A program made the translations under genes and the position numbers. Under the pieces are notes generated by a model that saw only the letters and a program-made list of their open reading frames with translations, had not been told where the DNA came from and made no database searches. From Bacteriovoracaceae bacterium (GTDB lineage Bacteria > Bdellovibrionota > Bacteriovoracia > Bacteriovoracales > Bacteriovoracaceae), in contig CANFHC010000002.1 in the NCBI GenBank assembly GCA_947446575.1, forward strand, positions 62,001-126,000: DNA of 64,000 nt, in the 5' to 3' direction. Within the stretch, counting starts at the first letter, position 1. Each line of letters opens with the position of its first letter. This document shows, piece by piece, positions 34,466-41,839 of this stretch.

Positions 34466-37389
34466 TTTCGTTGGCCTCGGCTTAAATCCATCGTATTCGA
34501 AAAAAGTAGCGCAGAGTGGAAGTTTAGTATTTCTTGTAAGTTTCTCTCAGCTAATTCTTCTTTTCTCGCTCTGATGTTTTCGAATTTATCATGTTTTTGC
34601 ACTTCGAAGAAAAAATTATTTTTCTCCAAATATGCCACTTTTTCACGATCAACTTGCAACCCCTTAGCGTTCAGTGACTCAGTTATTTGGCGCATTCCCA
34701 ATTTGAACCCATCTAAGTACTTAGTATCTACTCCTTGTGGAATGAACCCGTTGATAGCATCTACCAATGAATAATAAGGCATTGCGAGGACATCGCGAAT
34801 AAGTATGATCTCTTCTGGAGTCGACTCTTTTGAAAGTGCTACGGCCTCAATATTCAGCTCTTTGATGATAGAAAAATACTGTTCAATCTCAGAGTTATAT
34901 TTTTCTTCATCAAATTTTGGAAGTGCTGTAAAAGCAAATTTTTGATCCATAACTTTTTTTCTAAATTCTTGAACGCGGTCATATTGCATGAACATTCCAT
35001 TAAGATTTAAGGCCGGTGTTTTTTCATTCAATGCAGTGATTTCCTGTTTTAATTTATCTTTCTGTGCTGCAGGTGCTTGCCAGAATTTAAATTTTAAATA
35101 TCTTCCCATTTGACGAGCGATTTTATCATTGTCAGAATGTCCCTCAAAGTAAGTAACGACTTCTTTCATTTGGTCATTTGAAATGAGGCGTTCAAAGTTA
35201 TCATTTTGAGTTTTTTCTAAAAATCTTTTCTCAATATGACAATTTTTAAAATTATCTTCTAAGCTTAAAAGCTTTTTACCTTCAGTGTTTTCAATTGCAC
35301 TATTGCTTAGAATAAGTTCGTAAAAACTATCTTTACCAACGTATTCTGAATCACAAAAACGTTTTGCAACAAGAGTTGCCAGCTCTGTTGAGAGTTCAAA
35401 GTTTTGCAAAAGGCGGTATCCCTTAGCTAATACCAATATGGAGGGAGTCACTTTTATAAGATCTTTATTGTCATAGATATCAAAACTTTTTCTTAGCCAT
35501 TTGAAAGAATCTTTTGCCTTGTTTTGCTGTTGGTGCAAAGTTGCAATGGCATAGGCCGCTTCTGCTTTTGTTCGGTTGGGATATTGTTTTGAATCATAAA
35601 TTGATTCATAACCTTTCATCGCTTCTTTGTATTTTCCTAATTTTTCTAATGCCTGGTATTTATCGAATAGCAGACCACCTAAAAGAGCGATTGATTTTTG
35701 GATATAATCAGCACTAAAACTTAAATATCCTTTATCAATTTTAGAAATCCAGTAAGCAAGTTTGTCGGTGTTTTTCTCTTTGATGTAGGTGTCTAAGATC
35801 TGAGTAAGCATTTCTCTGTGAATGGCAATATCAGCAGGATAATATTTTTTATAGACCAGAATTATATTAACGGCTTTTTTAATTTTATGTTGTTCGAAAT
35901 ATTTTCCAAAAAGTTTTTGATAAATTGTTTGAGATTTTTCAGCTTGAGGGTAAAAGATGACATAGTTTTTAAAAGCAAATATTGTGTATTCGTCTTCTTT
36001 TTGTTTTTTTAGTTTTGCTAATTCTATTGTTGAAAGCATTGCTTCTAGAGATTTTTTTGTGACGTCTCCACTGTCTTTACTGAGTTTAGAGTTCATAACA
36101 GCTCTTACATAAAACTTTAGTGCAGACTGGTAATCATGAGTAGAAAGGGCGGTTTCCCCTTGGTAGTAACGGTATTGATTTTTGTTTGGTTTATCTAAAC
36201 TACATAAAATATCAAAGTAGCGCATGATTTTTTTGTAGTCTTCTTTGCTGTATTTAACTTCTTCAGCATTTTTGTCTTTTACAAGATTAATCTGCATGAA
36301 GCCTGCTACTTCTTTTATTTTATTCATAGCTAGAAAGACGTCGTCTTTATCTAGTTTGGTTTTGTGAAAAAGATCTAAAATATTATTGGCCGTTTCAAAA
36401 TACAGGTCATCTTGTTTACTCTCGCGGTAAGCATCAAGTTGGGCCAGGTGAACTTTCATCTCTCCGTTGGTATCTTTTCTGCTTTTAGTATCCTTCAAGG
36501 CAGCTCTTAAAACTTCTTCAGTTATTGAAAAGTTATTTTTATTCATTGAGGACTGAGCAAGTATTAATAACCAAGGAGCAGATGGCGTTGTGTTTTTTTC
36601 GTAAAAATCAATTCCTTCTTTGGTTGCATCGGCTTGAACATAGAAAATACCGATAGCATTATTAATTTGTTCTTTCATTGAAACGTATTTTTTATTTTTT
36701 GTCGTCTCGAATGATTCTTTAATAAGCTCAAGTGCCTTTTTAAAGTTTCTTTCTTTTAAGTAACACCAAGAAGCGTTGTAGAGGTGCTTTCCATACCATT
36801 CACTATCATTTTTCTTTAAAACATCGACATAATACGTAATAGCTTCATTGTATTTTTTATTATTATAGTAAAACTCTGCTAATGCCGTTTTGGCGTTATA
36901 CATTGTTTTACCATTTGGATCTTTACTAGTTTTGATTGCCATTTTTAAAAATTGCTCAGTTTCGGCACTTGTTCCATAGTCGCGCGAGTTGATCGCCAAT
37001 GCATAATAAATTTCACTGATGCGTTCATATTTTGGATATTGTTGAACTAAACTCAGCGCATATTTTTGGGCAATCATATATTGATCACGTGATGATTTAA
37101 AGAATGAATCTTTTCCTTTTTCAGCAATGACCTTAGGATCAGTCTTAAGCAGCGTTTGTGTTTCTTTTTCTTTAATAAGTTTTATTTTTTCTGAATAGAG
37201 TTCAAACAATCTGTGTTTTAACTCTGGTCCAGAATACTTATTGTTTTTTATCGTTTGGATCTCACGGTTAATGAGATTCATTAACTTACTCCACTTCTCA
37301 GCACTCTCTTTGGCAGAATCTTTTGCTTCTTCTGAGTATGTAAATGTTGATGAAATGAGGAGGCAGGCAAGGATGAGCATCTTGATCAT
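34462..37389 (-). CDS. Large periplasmic TPR-repeat protein (AgmU/GltD-like in size and context)
   Basis: 975 residues with a signal peptide (1-19, ending TFTYS) and helical repeats throughout. TPR-like units can be read at AKTALAEFYYNNKKYNEAI, LYNASWCYLKERNFKKAL, YYQGETALSTHDYQSALKFY, KLGKYKEAMKGYESIYDS and AAYAIATLHQQQNKAKDSF. No catalytic motif is visible. In myxobacteria the giant periplasmic TPR protein AgmU (GltD) links motor and outer-membrane parts of the gliding complex; this protein holds a corresponding place in the operon, but I cannot demonstrate orthology by eye. Rich in Lys, Glu, Asn and Tyr. Confidence 0.82.
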   Translation of the reverse strand: MIKMLILACLLISSTFTYSEEAKDSAKESAEKWSKLMNLINREIQTIKNNKYSGPELKHRLFELYSEKIKLIKEKETQTLLKTDPKVIAEKGKDSFFKSSRDQYMIAQKYALSLVQQYPKYERISEIYYALAINSRDYGTSAETEQFLKMAIKTSKDPNGKTMYNAKTALAEFYYNNKKYNEAITYYVDVLKKNDSEWYGKHLYNASWCYLKERNFKKALELIKESFETTKNKKYVSMKEQINNAIGIFYVQADATKEGIDFYEKNTTPSAPWLLILAQSSMNKNNFSITEEVLRAALKDTKSRKDTNGEMKVHLAQLDAYRESKQDDLYFETANNILDLFHKTKLDKDDVFLAMNKIKEVAGFMQINLVKDKNAEEVKYSKEDYKKIMRYFDILCSLDKPNKNQYRYYQGETALSTHDYQSALKFYVRAVMNSKLSKDSGDVTKKSLEAMLSTIELAKLKKQKEDEYTIFAFKNYVIFYPQAEKSQTIYQKLFGKYFEQHKIKKAVNIILVYKKYYPADIAIHREMLTQILDTYIKEKNTDKLAYWISKIDKGYLSFSADYIQKSIALLGGLLFDKYQALEKLGKYKEAMKGYESIYDSKQYPNRTKAEAAYAIATLHQQQNKAKDSFKWLRKSFDIYDNKDLIKVTPSILVLAKGYRLLQNFELSTELATLVAKRFCDSEYVGKDSFYELILSNSAIENTEGKKLLSLEDNFKNCHIEKRFLEKTQNDNFERLISNDQMKEVVTYFEGHSDNDKIARQMGRYLKFKFWQAPAAQKDKLKQEITALNEKTPALNLNGMFMQYDRVQEFRKKVMDQKFAFTALPKFDEEKYNSEIEQYFSIIKELNIEAVALSKESTPEEIILIRDVLAMPYYSLVDAINGFIPQGVDTKYLDGFKLGMRQITESLNAKGLQVDREKVAYLEKNNFFFEVQKHDKFENIRARKEELAERNLQEILNFHSALLFSNTMDLSRGQRK

Positions 37390-37398
37390 ATAAGAGTC

Positions 37399-37650
37399 CT
37401 ATCGTAGATTTTCAATTTCGCGTCTATTTTCGAAATCAAAATTATTTTTTTCTAAAAGTGAGCGTTTAAATACTTTTCTCTCTCTCTCGTTTACAGTTAA
37501 GTCTCCAGGTGCGATAATTTGTCCTTTAACTTCCATGCTTCCTAAGTCAATGACTTCATATTCTTTATACTTATAAATAGTATTCTTTTTTTCTTCAGCA
37601 AAAGTATTAGTGGAAATCGCCATTAAAAGTATGATTAGTATTTTCATCAT
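37399..37650 (-). CDS. Small exported protein of the gliding-like operon
   Basis: 83 residues with a signal peptide (MMKILIILLMAISTNTFA). The mature ~65 residues are highly charged, with YEVIDLGSMEVKGQIIAPGD followed by an Arg-rich helix RERKVFKRSLLEKNNFDFE. The segment VIDLGSMEVKGQI-PGD is reminiscent of short proteins in Bdellovibrio and myxobacterial AgmX/TolQ clusters, but I do not recognise a named family. It lies 5 bases after the 481-residue TPR gene and 9 before the giant TPR gene, so it clearly belongs to the operon and probably to the complex. Confidence 0.72.
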   Translation of the reverse strand: MMKILIILLMAISTNTFAEEKKNTIYKYKEYEVIDLGSMEVKGQIIAPGDLTVNERERKVFKRSLLEKNNFDFENRREIENLR

Positions 37651-37655
37651 GATCC

Positions 37656-39101
37656 TTATTTTTCAATTTTAGTGTTGTCAGTACATTGAGATTTTAAACC
37701 AAATGAATAATCTCCCAATTCATCGGCCCAAAATGAACCGTTAAAATCAAAAAAGTATTGGTTTGCTTTTCTCTTTACGTTAGTTTCTTCACCTCTGTTT
37801 CGGTCATTTTTCTGGTCAAGTTTAGCGTTATACAGCTCGTTTCTTTTTTGAGAGAGAAGTTCTAGTTTAAGATTGAACATAGAGTAGCTATGTTTATGTA
37901 TTTCGTTGATAAAAGTAAAAATTTCTTTTTTAATGTAGTAGTTGATCTTGCTGCTTATAAACAAAATTGTAGAGTCAAGATTACCTTCTAATTGCGTTAT
38001 GAAATCATTTTTATTTTTTAATTTTTTAATTAAGGCCAATTCGTCTTTAGCGGCCTTAAGGCTAGCGAGGTCTAAGTTAAATTTAACTTGTTTTCTTGTT
38101 TGAGTGATCAAGTTTCTAATAAATGGATTTAAATTTTCACGAGTTTTAGGATCCGCATAATAAAGATCAAGAAAGTAAGTATCTGACTTTTTATTCTGTC
38201 CTAAAATATCTTTAAGGGCATCTGCTTTAGGTTGATAAATATCATAAAAATGATCAACCACTTTAAGCGCATCATCCCATAGGCATAAATTGTAATAAGA
38301 TAGTGCTGTTAATACTTCTGCTTCTGGAAAAAAATAACTTTCTAATAATGGTGATTTATAGGTAGTTGTTAACCCAATAGCACGATTATAATCTTTTAAA
38401 TAATAATGGGCCCATGCTTTATCCATTAAAATATATGGCCATTTGTATGAACGTTTATCGATTTGTTCATAAATTTCTAAAGCTTCTTCAAATTTTTTAT
38501 CTTCGATTTTTACGCGGGCCTCTCTGATTAAACACGTCTCTCTTAAATAAGTATAATAACGTTTTAATTTATCGCCAGAAGCTGCTGATTCAAGTTGTTC
38601 AGCTTTCTTGGCACATGATTCATACAAAGTAGATGCTTCAATCTGTTTTCTTTGTAAGTTTTTAATTGTTCCTTTAATGAGGTTTGATTCAATTGAAAAC
38701 TTGTGAGTTTCTGGAATGCGTGAAAGAACTCCATAAGCTTTTTCATATTGTTCTTTATTAAAAAGGCGGGTACCTAAAATTAGAGAGATGGAAGGAATAG
38801 AAAAACTTTCTAATTTTTTTTCGTCCAAGTTTAAAACGGCCATTGTCCCAGTTTTAACAACCAGTGTTTCAATATCGGCCTCTAGCTCAGCATCGATAAC
38901 ACTATTTTCTTCTAAATAATTATTGATAAAAGGGATGGCACTGAAATAAAACTGTCCATCTATAAGTTCATGGGCGATCTTTTTATTTTTAGCAGGACTA
39001 TGATCTTTTAAAAATATTTCATGAGCGGCCTTTGCTGTAGCATACGCCGTATTGTTCATGCAGAAGGTGGCTAATAAAAATGTTGTGACTAGATACTTCA
39101 T
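37656..39101 (-). CDS. Exported TPR-repeat protein (AglT/GltE-like in size)
   Basis: 481 residues with a signal peptide (about 1-22, ending AYA). Helical TPR-like repeats occupy residues about 90-290: ILGTRLFNKEQYEKAYGVL, REARVKIEDKKFEEALEIY, MDKAWAHYYLKDYNRAI and LTALSYYNLCLWDDALKVV. The C-terminal ~180 residues are predicted helical without repeats, ending in an acidic/aromatic tail with one Cys. AglT (GltE) of Myxococcus is a TPR protein of similar size in the same kind of cluster; orthology is inference. Confidence 0.8.
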   Translation of the reverse strand: MKYLVTTFLLATFCMNNTAYATAKAAHEIFLKDHSPAKNKKIAHELIDGQFYFSAIPFINNYLEENSVIDAELEADIETLVVKTGTMAVLNLDEKKLESFSIPSISLILGTRLFNKEQYEKAYGVLSRIPETHKFSIESNLIKGTIKNLQRKQIEASTLYESCAKKAEQLESAASGDKLKRYYTYLRETCLIREARVKIEDKKFEEALEIYEQIDKRSYKWPYILMDKAWAHYYLKDYNRAIGLTTTYKSPLLESYFFPEAEVLTALSYYNLCLWDDALKVVDHFYDIYQPKADALKDILGQNKKSDTYFLDLYYADPKTRENLNPFIRNLITQTRKQVKFNLDLASLKAAKDELALIKKLKNKNDFITQLEGNLDSTILFISSKINYYIKKEIFTFINEIHKHSYSMFNLKLELLSQKRNELYNAKLDQKNDRNRGEETNVKRKANQYFFDFNGSFWADELGDYSFGLKSQCTDNTKIEK

Positions 39102-39132
39102 ATAACCTCAACGATAGGATCTTTTTGGTGAA

Positions 39133-39858
39133 TTAGAATGATACTCCGACACTTAAGATTGAATCCATATTATTTCTTAGTTTGTCTTTTGATTGACCAT
39201 TGATAACAGGTCCAGGAGCTGTATAGTTATTGATAATAAGACCTAAATTAACATGGATATTTTTAGTCGCGTGTAGAGTTAATTCAGTTTTACCAATGAC
39301 AGAAGAGTATGATTCGTTTTTATAAATGTTGGCACTTGTTGGAGTCGCAACATTGGCTGCATTACTTTCAGTATTTAGTTTTCCGATTCCTAATCCAAAA
39401 GACCAATCGAAATAGAAAATTTTATTAAATGTATTTATCTTTCCGTAGAAGGGAGACCATTTAGCAATCACTCCATAATTGCTTTTGGTTTTTCTAATAA
39501 AAGGAATTGATCCGTTCAACTTTTGCAAGTTTTGAAGAGCTTCGTTATCTTTATTACTATAGCTAGTATAAAGAGCTTCAAGGGCCCATTCTTCAGTGAT
39601 GAAGTACCCCAAATTTCCATGCACTAATGATGTGTCTTGAAAAGTTGAAGAAAGGCCCAAGCCTACGCCAAGGTTGGCGTAGACGGTGTGCTCTTTTTTG
39701 TGAACTTTATTCTGAAGAACATAAACTTTTTTATCTGGATCTAGCCATAAAAAGTCATAGAGATCTTTTTCAGCGGCCATGACCTTGGGTGTCCCCAAGG
39801 TCATGGTTGAAAGAATCATGGCATTAACCGCGAGTAGTTTTAAATTCAAAGATTTCAT
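39133..39858 (-). CDS. Outer-membrane beta-barrel protein (OMP_myx_plus-like)
   Basis: Signal peptide (1-28, ending KVMA), then LYDFLWLDPDKKVYVLQNK, a segment found in the myxobacterial/Bdellovibrio beta-barrel family to which gliding barrels such as CglE and GltB belong. Alternating strands follow (TVYANLGVGLGLSST, HGNLGYFITEEWALEALY, FDWSFGLGIGKLN) and the chain ends SILSVGVSF with a terminal Phe for BAM recognition. Length 241. Its ATG overlaps the stop of the vWA lipoprotein gene (TAATG), so barrel and adhesin are translationally coupled, fitting a secretion or anchoring partner. Confidence 0.83.
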   Translation of the reverse strand: MKSLNLKLLAVNAMILSTMTLGTPKVMAAEKDLYDFLWLDPDKKVYVLQNKVHKKEHTVYANLGVGLGLSSTFQDTSLVHGNLGYFITEEWALEALYTSYSNKDNEALQNLQKLNGSIPFIRKTKSNYGVIAKWSPFYGKINTFNKIFYFDWSFGLGIGKLNTESNAANVATPTSANIYKNESYSSVIGKTELTLHATKNIHVNLGLIINNYTAPGPVINGQSKDKLRNNMDSILSVGVSF

Positions 39859-41261
39859 TAAATAGCTCCTAGAACTGTCGCACTAACTTTGTATTTAACT
39901 TCAACTTTTGCGCCTTCTGCTGGAATAGAATCAGCATTGAATTTCAAAGTGTGCGCAACTGAGTCGAATGTCCAACCAGCTTTAGCTTCAACATTGTTAA
40001 CATAAACTTGGATTAAATTATTATATGGTGCTTCAGCAAGAGCGAAACGATCGATAAGATTAACGATACTTCCACCCATATCTTTTAGAGTTGCAGAAAA
40101 ATCCGCAGTGATATCACTTGATGAACCACTTGTTGCAGTTGTTACATCTAAGTATCGTTTACCGATCGTTTCCCATTGAGCATTTTTTGGCAGAGTTTTA
40201 GTTACAATTGAGTAAGCTTTTACCATCCCTTTATTTTTCTTAGCTGCTTGAAAACGAGTTAAGTATTCACTTACTTTTTTTTCCGATTGATCTTCTTCAT
40301 CACTCAAGAAAACGATTGCTAAGTAAGCATCTTGACGTAAAAATGTTGACGAGTATCTATCAAGGAAACTTGAAGCACATTTTAAACCTTGTTCTATCCC
40401 TGATCCAGATGTCCCAACTTTTACCCATTTAGAAAAATTGTTTGTGAAAGCAGCTCTATTTCCTGTAGCAGATGCTCTCGTTAACATTGAGCTGTCGCCA
40501 ACCATTTTTCCGTTTCTAGAAGAAGTTCCATCAGTAGTAGTGATGGCCATTTTAAAATCAATTTTTTTATCTAAAAATTGAGTGATAAAATTATTAAAGT
40601 TACGAGATAGTGCATCTTGATTGTCGGCCATAGATCCAGAGTCATCGATTACCCAAAGAATATCAACGTCACCATCGCGAGTAGAATCTTGAGTAAAAAT
40701 TTCTGTGCGATCTACTAAATTGATACATGCTTGTTTGTTACAAGCTTGAGTTGCTCCTGCAGATGCTTGGCAGCTTAATCCGCCACCGCTTGCTTGTGTT
40801 GAAACAATAAATGATTGAAGTCCACCACCACAAGTTTGTGAACATGCTCCCCAAGATCCTGAACAATCTACTTTTGGAGTTGTAACAACAATTACTGGAG
40901 GAGTCACGACAACTGGAGGAGTCACGACAACTGGCGGAATCACGACAACTGGCGGAGTCACGACAACTGGTGGAGTCACGACAACTGGCGGAGTCACGAC
41001 AACTGGAGGAGTCACGACAACTGGCGGAGTCACGACAACTGGCGGAGTCACAATAACTGGAGGAGTAATTGTTGTTCCACCTTCAGATCCATTTCCTGGA
41101 GGAAGAGTGCCGGTGCTTGTTCCAGGATTTGCCACTGTTGCTTTAGTGGGATCGAGGATAGCAGCTTTGTCATAAAATTCGCTTTGTTTACAGGCCTGAA
41201 AAGTTAGCAATAGTAAAGCGAGTAGAAGCAATTGCTTACTTTTTGCAAGAGTTAATAACAT
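39858..41261 (-). CDS. vWA/thrombospondin-1 lipoprotein adhesin (CglB-like)
   Basis: Numbered from the upstream in-frame ATG at 41273: lipobox ending FQAC (Cys28); a stalk of ten PPVVVT-type repeats (71-130); a thrombospondin type 1 domain with WGACSQTCGGG and six Cys (136-183); then a von Willebrand A domain whose MIDAS Asp210-Ser212-Ser214 lies in WVIDDSGSM, with further candidates in ITTTDG and FLSDEEDQ. The C-terminal ~100 residues (YNNLIQVYVNNVEAKAGW onward) form a beta-rich tail common in bacterial vWA proteins. The ATG at 41261 has GGGGA 5 bases upstream and is preferred. CglB, the Myxococcus focal-adhesion adhesin, is likewise a vWA lipoprotein. First gene of the operon. Confidence 0.88.
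   Translation of the reverse strand: MLLTLAKSKQLLLLALLLLTFQACKQSEFYDKAAILDPTKATVANPGTSTGTLPPGNGSEGGTTITPPVIVTPPVVVTPPVVVTPPVVVTPPVVVTPPVVVTPPVVVIPPVVVTPPVVVTPPVIVVTTPKVDCSGSWGACSQTCGGGLQSFIVSTQASGGGLSCQASAGATQACNKQACINLVDRTEIFTQDSTRDGDVDILWVIDDSGSMADNQDALSRNFNNFITQFLDKKIDFKMAITTTDGTSSRNGKMVGDSSMLTRASATGNRAAFTNNFSKWVKVGTSGSGIEQGLKCASSFLDRYSSTFLRQDAYLAIVFLSDEEDQSEKKVSEYLTRFQAAKKNKGMVKAYSIVTKTLPKNAQWETIGKRYLDVTTATSGSSSDITADFSATLKDMGGSIVNLIDRFALAEAPYNNLIQVYVNNVEAKAGWTFDSVAHTLKFNADSIPAEGAKVEVKYKVSATVLGAI
40884..41063. repeat. 18-bp tandem repeat encoding the PPVVVT stalk
   Basis: About ten direct copies of an 18-base unit (GGAGTCACGACAACTGGC and close variants) lie inside the vWA lipoprotein gene. 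Variation is mainly at the third Gly-codon-complement base (GGA/GGC/GGT). Copies are nearly identical, so the number may change by slippage and alter stalk length. Confidence 0.93.
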
Positions 41262-41273
41262 GGAAATCCCCAT

Positions 41274-41608
41274 CTACCGGAAGTTTGTTTTAAACTTCCT
41301 GATTTTTTGATTTTGGTTTGGAACAAACGTGCAACTTCAGCCTACGGGCAACCACAAAATCAAAAGCCAAAAGAAGAAAAGATGAAAAGAAGATAATTAC
41401 TGGTATTCGTTTGATTGATTATATCTATTCGGGGCTTAACTTCTAGAGAGCTAAAGTATTTCAGGGAAATATCCGACAAGAATGCTATCTAAATTCACTA
41501 CTTAAAGACGTTAAAAAATATTTTTATCGTGTTAAAATGGTCTTATAAAAACTACCAAAAAGTGCCCACGCTTTTTGCCAGTTGAAAAATTATTTATGGG
41601 AGAAGTTT
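41274..41608. other. Divergent intergenic region with hairpins
   Basis: No gene seen. Next to the vWA gene a perfect 8-bp hairpin GGAAGTTT/AAACTTCC with a 5-base loop (41279-41299) lies in the leftward leader. A longer imperfect inverted repeat pairs TTTTGATTTTGG (about 41306) with CCACAAAATCAAAA (about 41350). Near the rightward gene CAAAAAG/CTTTTTG (about 41559-41578) can form a 7-bp stem. I looked for a c-di-GMP riboswitch core and did not find one. Confidence 0.5.
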
Positions 41609-41839
41609 ATGTGTTTGATCTGTGTTGAATACCACATGAAGAGAATGACTAAAGATGAAATGAAAAAAGCTTTGCCCGAAATGGTTATGTTTGCTAAAAA
41701 TGAAGAAGAGAGAAATCATTACAAAAAACTTCAAAGTATGGATGATACTTCTGAGCTAGAAGAAGAAGTAAAAAATCATATTGCAAAATTCGGTAACCTT
41801 AATGAACCCAACTCGGCCTTTAAAACTCGCAGAACTTAA
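41609..41839 (+). CDS. Small conserved protein with N-terminal CLIC motif
   Basis: 76 residues beginning MCLICVEYHMKRMTKDEMKKAL, followed by an acidic helical stretch. Short proteins opening MCLIC-x-EY with a similar helix occur in several bacterial groups without known function; the two Cys could bind a metal or form a redox pair. The ATG at 41609 has GGGAGAAG upstream and is preferred over an in-frame TTG at 41582. The 3' end overlaps the selO start (41802) by 38 bases in another frame, suggesting translational coupling. Confidence 0.68.
   Translation: MCLICVEYHMKRMTKDEMKKALPEMVMFAKNEEERNHYKKLQSMDDTSELEEEVKNHIAKFGNLNEPNSAFKTRRT

Noticed and set aside
40884-41063. Tandem repeats considered as a CRISPR array
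   Set aside because: Units are contiguous 18-mers without spacers and encode an in-frame PPVVVT stalk.
41281-41400. c-di-GMP (GEMM) riboswitch in the leader of the motor-adhesin operon
   Set aside because: A few short matches (GGTTGCCCG, AGGCTGAAG) exist, but the conserved GEMM core and tetraloop-receptor arrangement could not be found on either strand.
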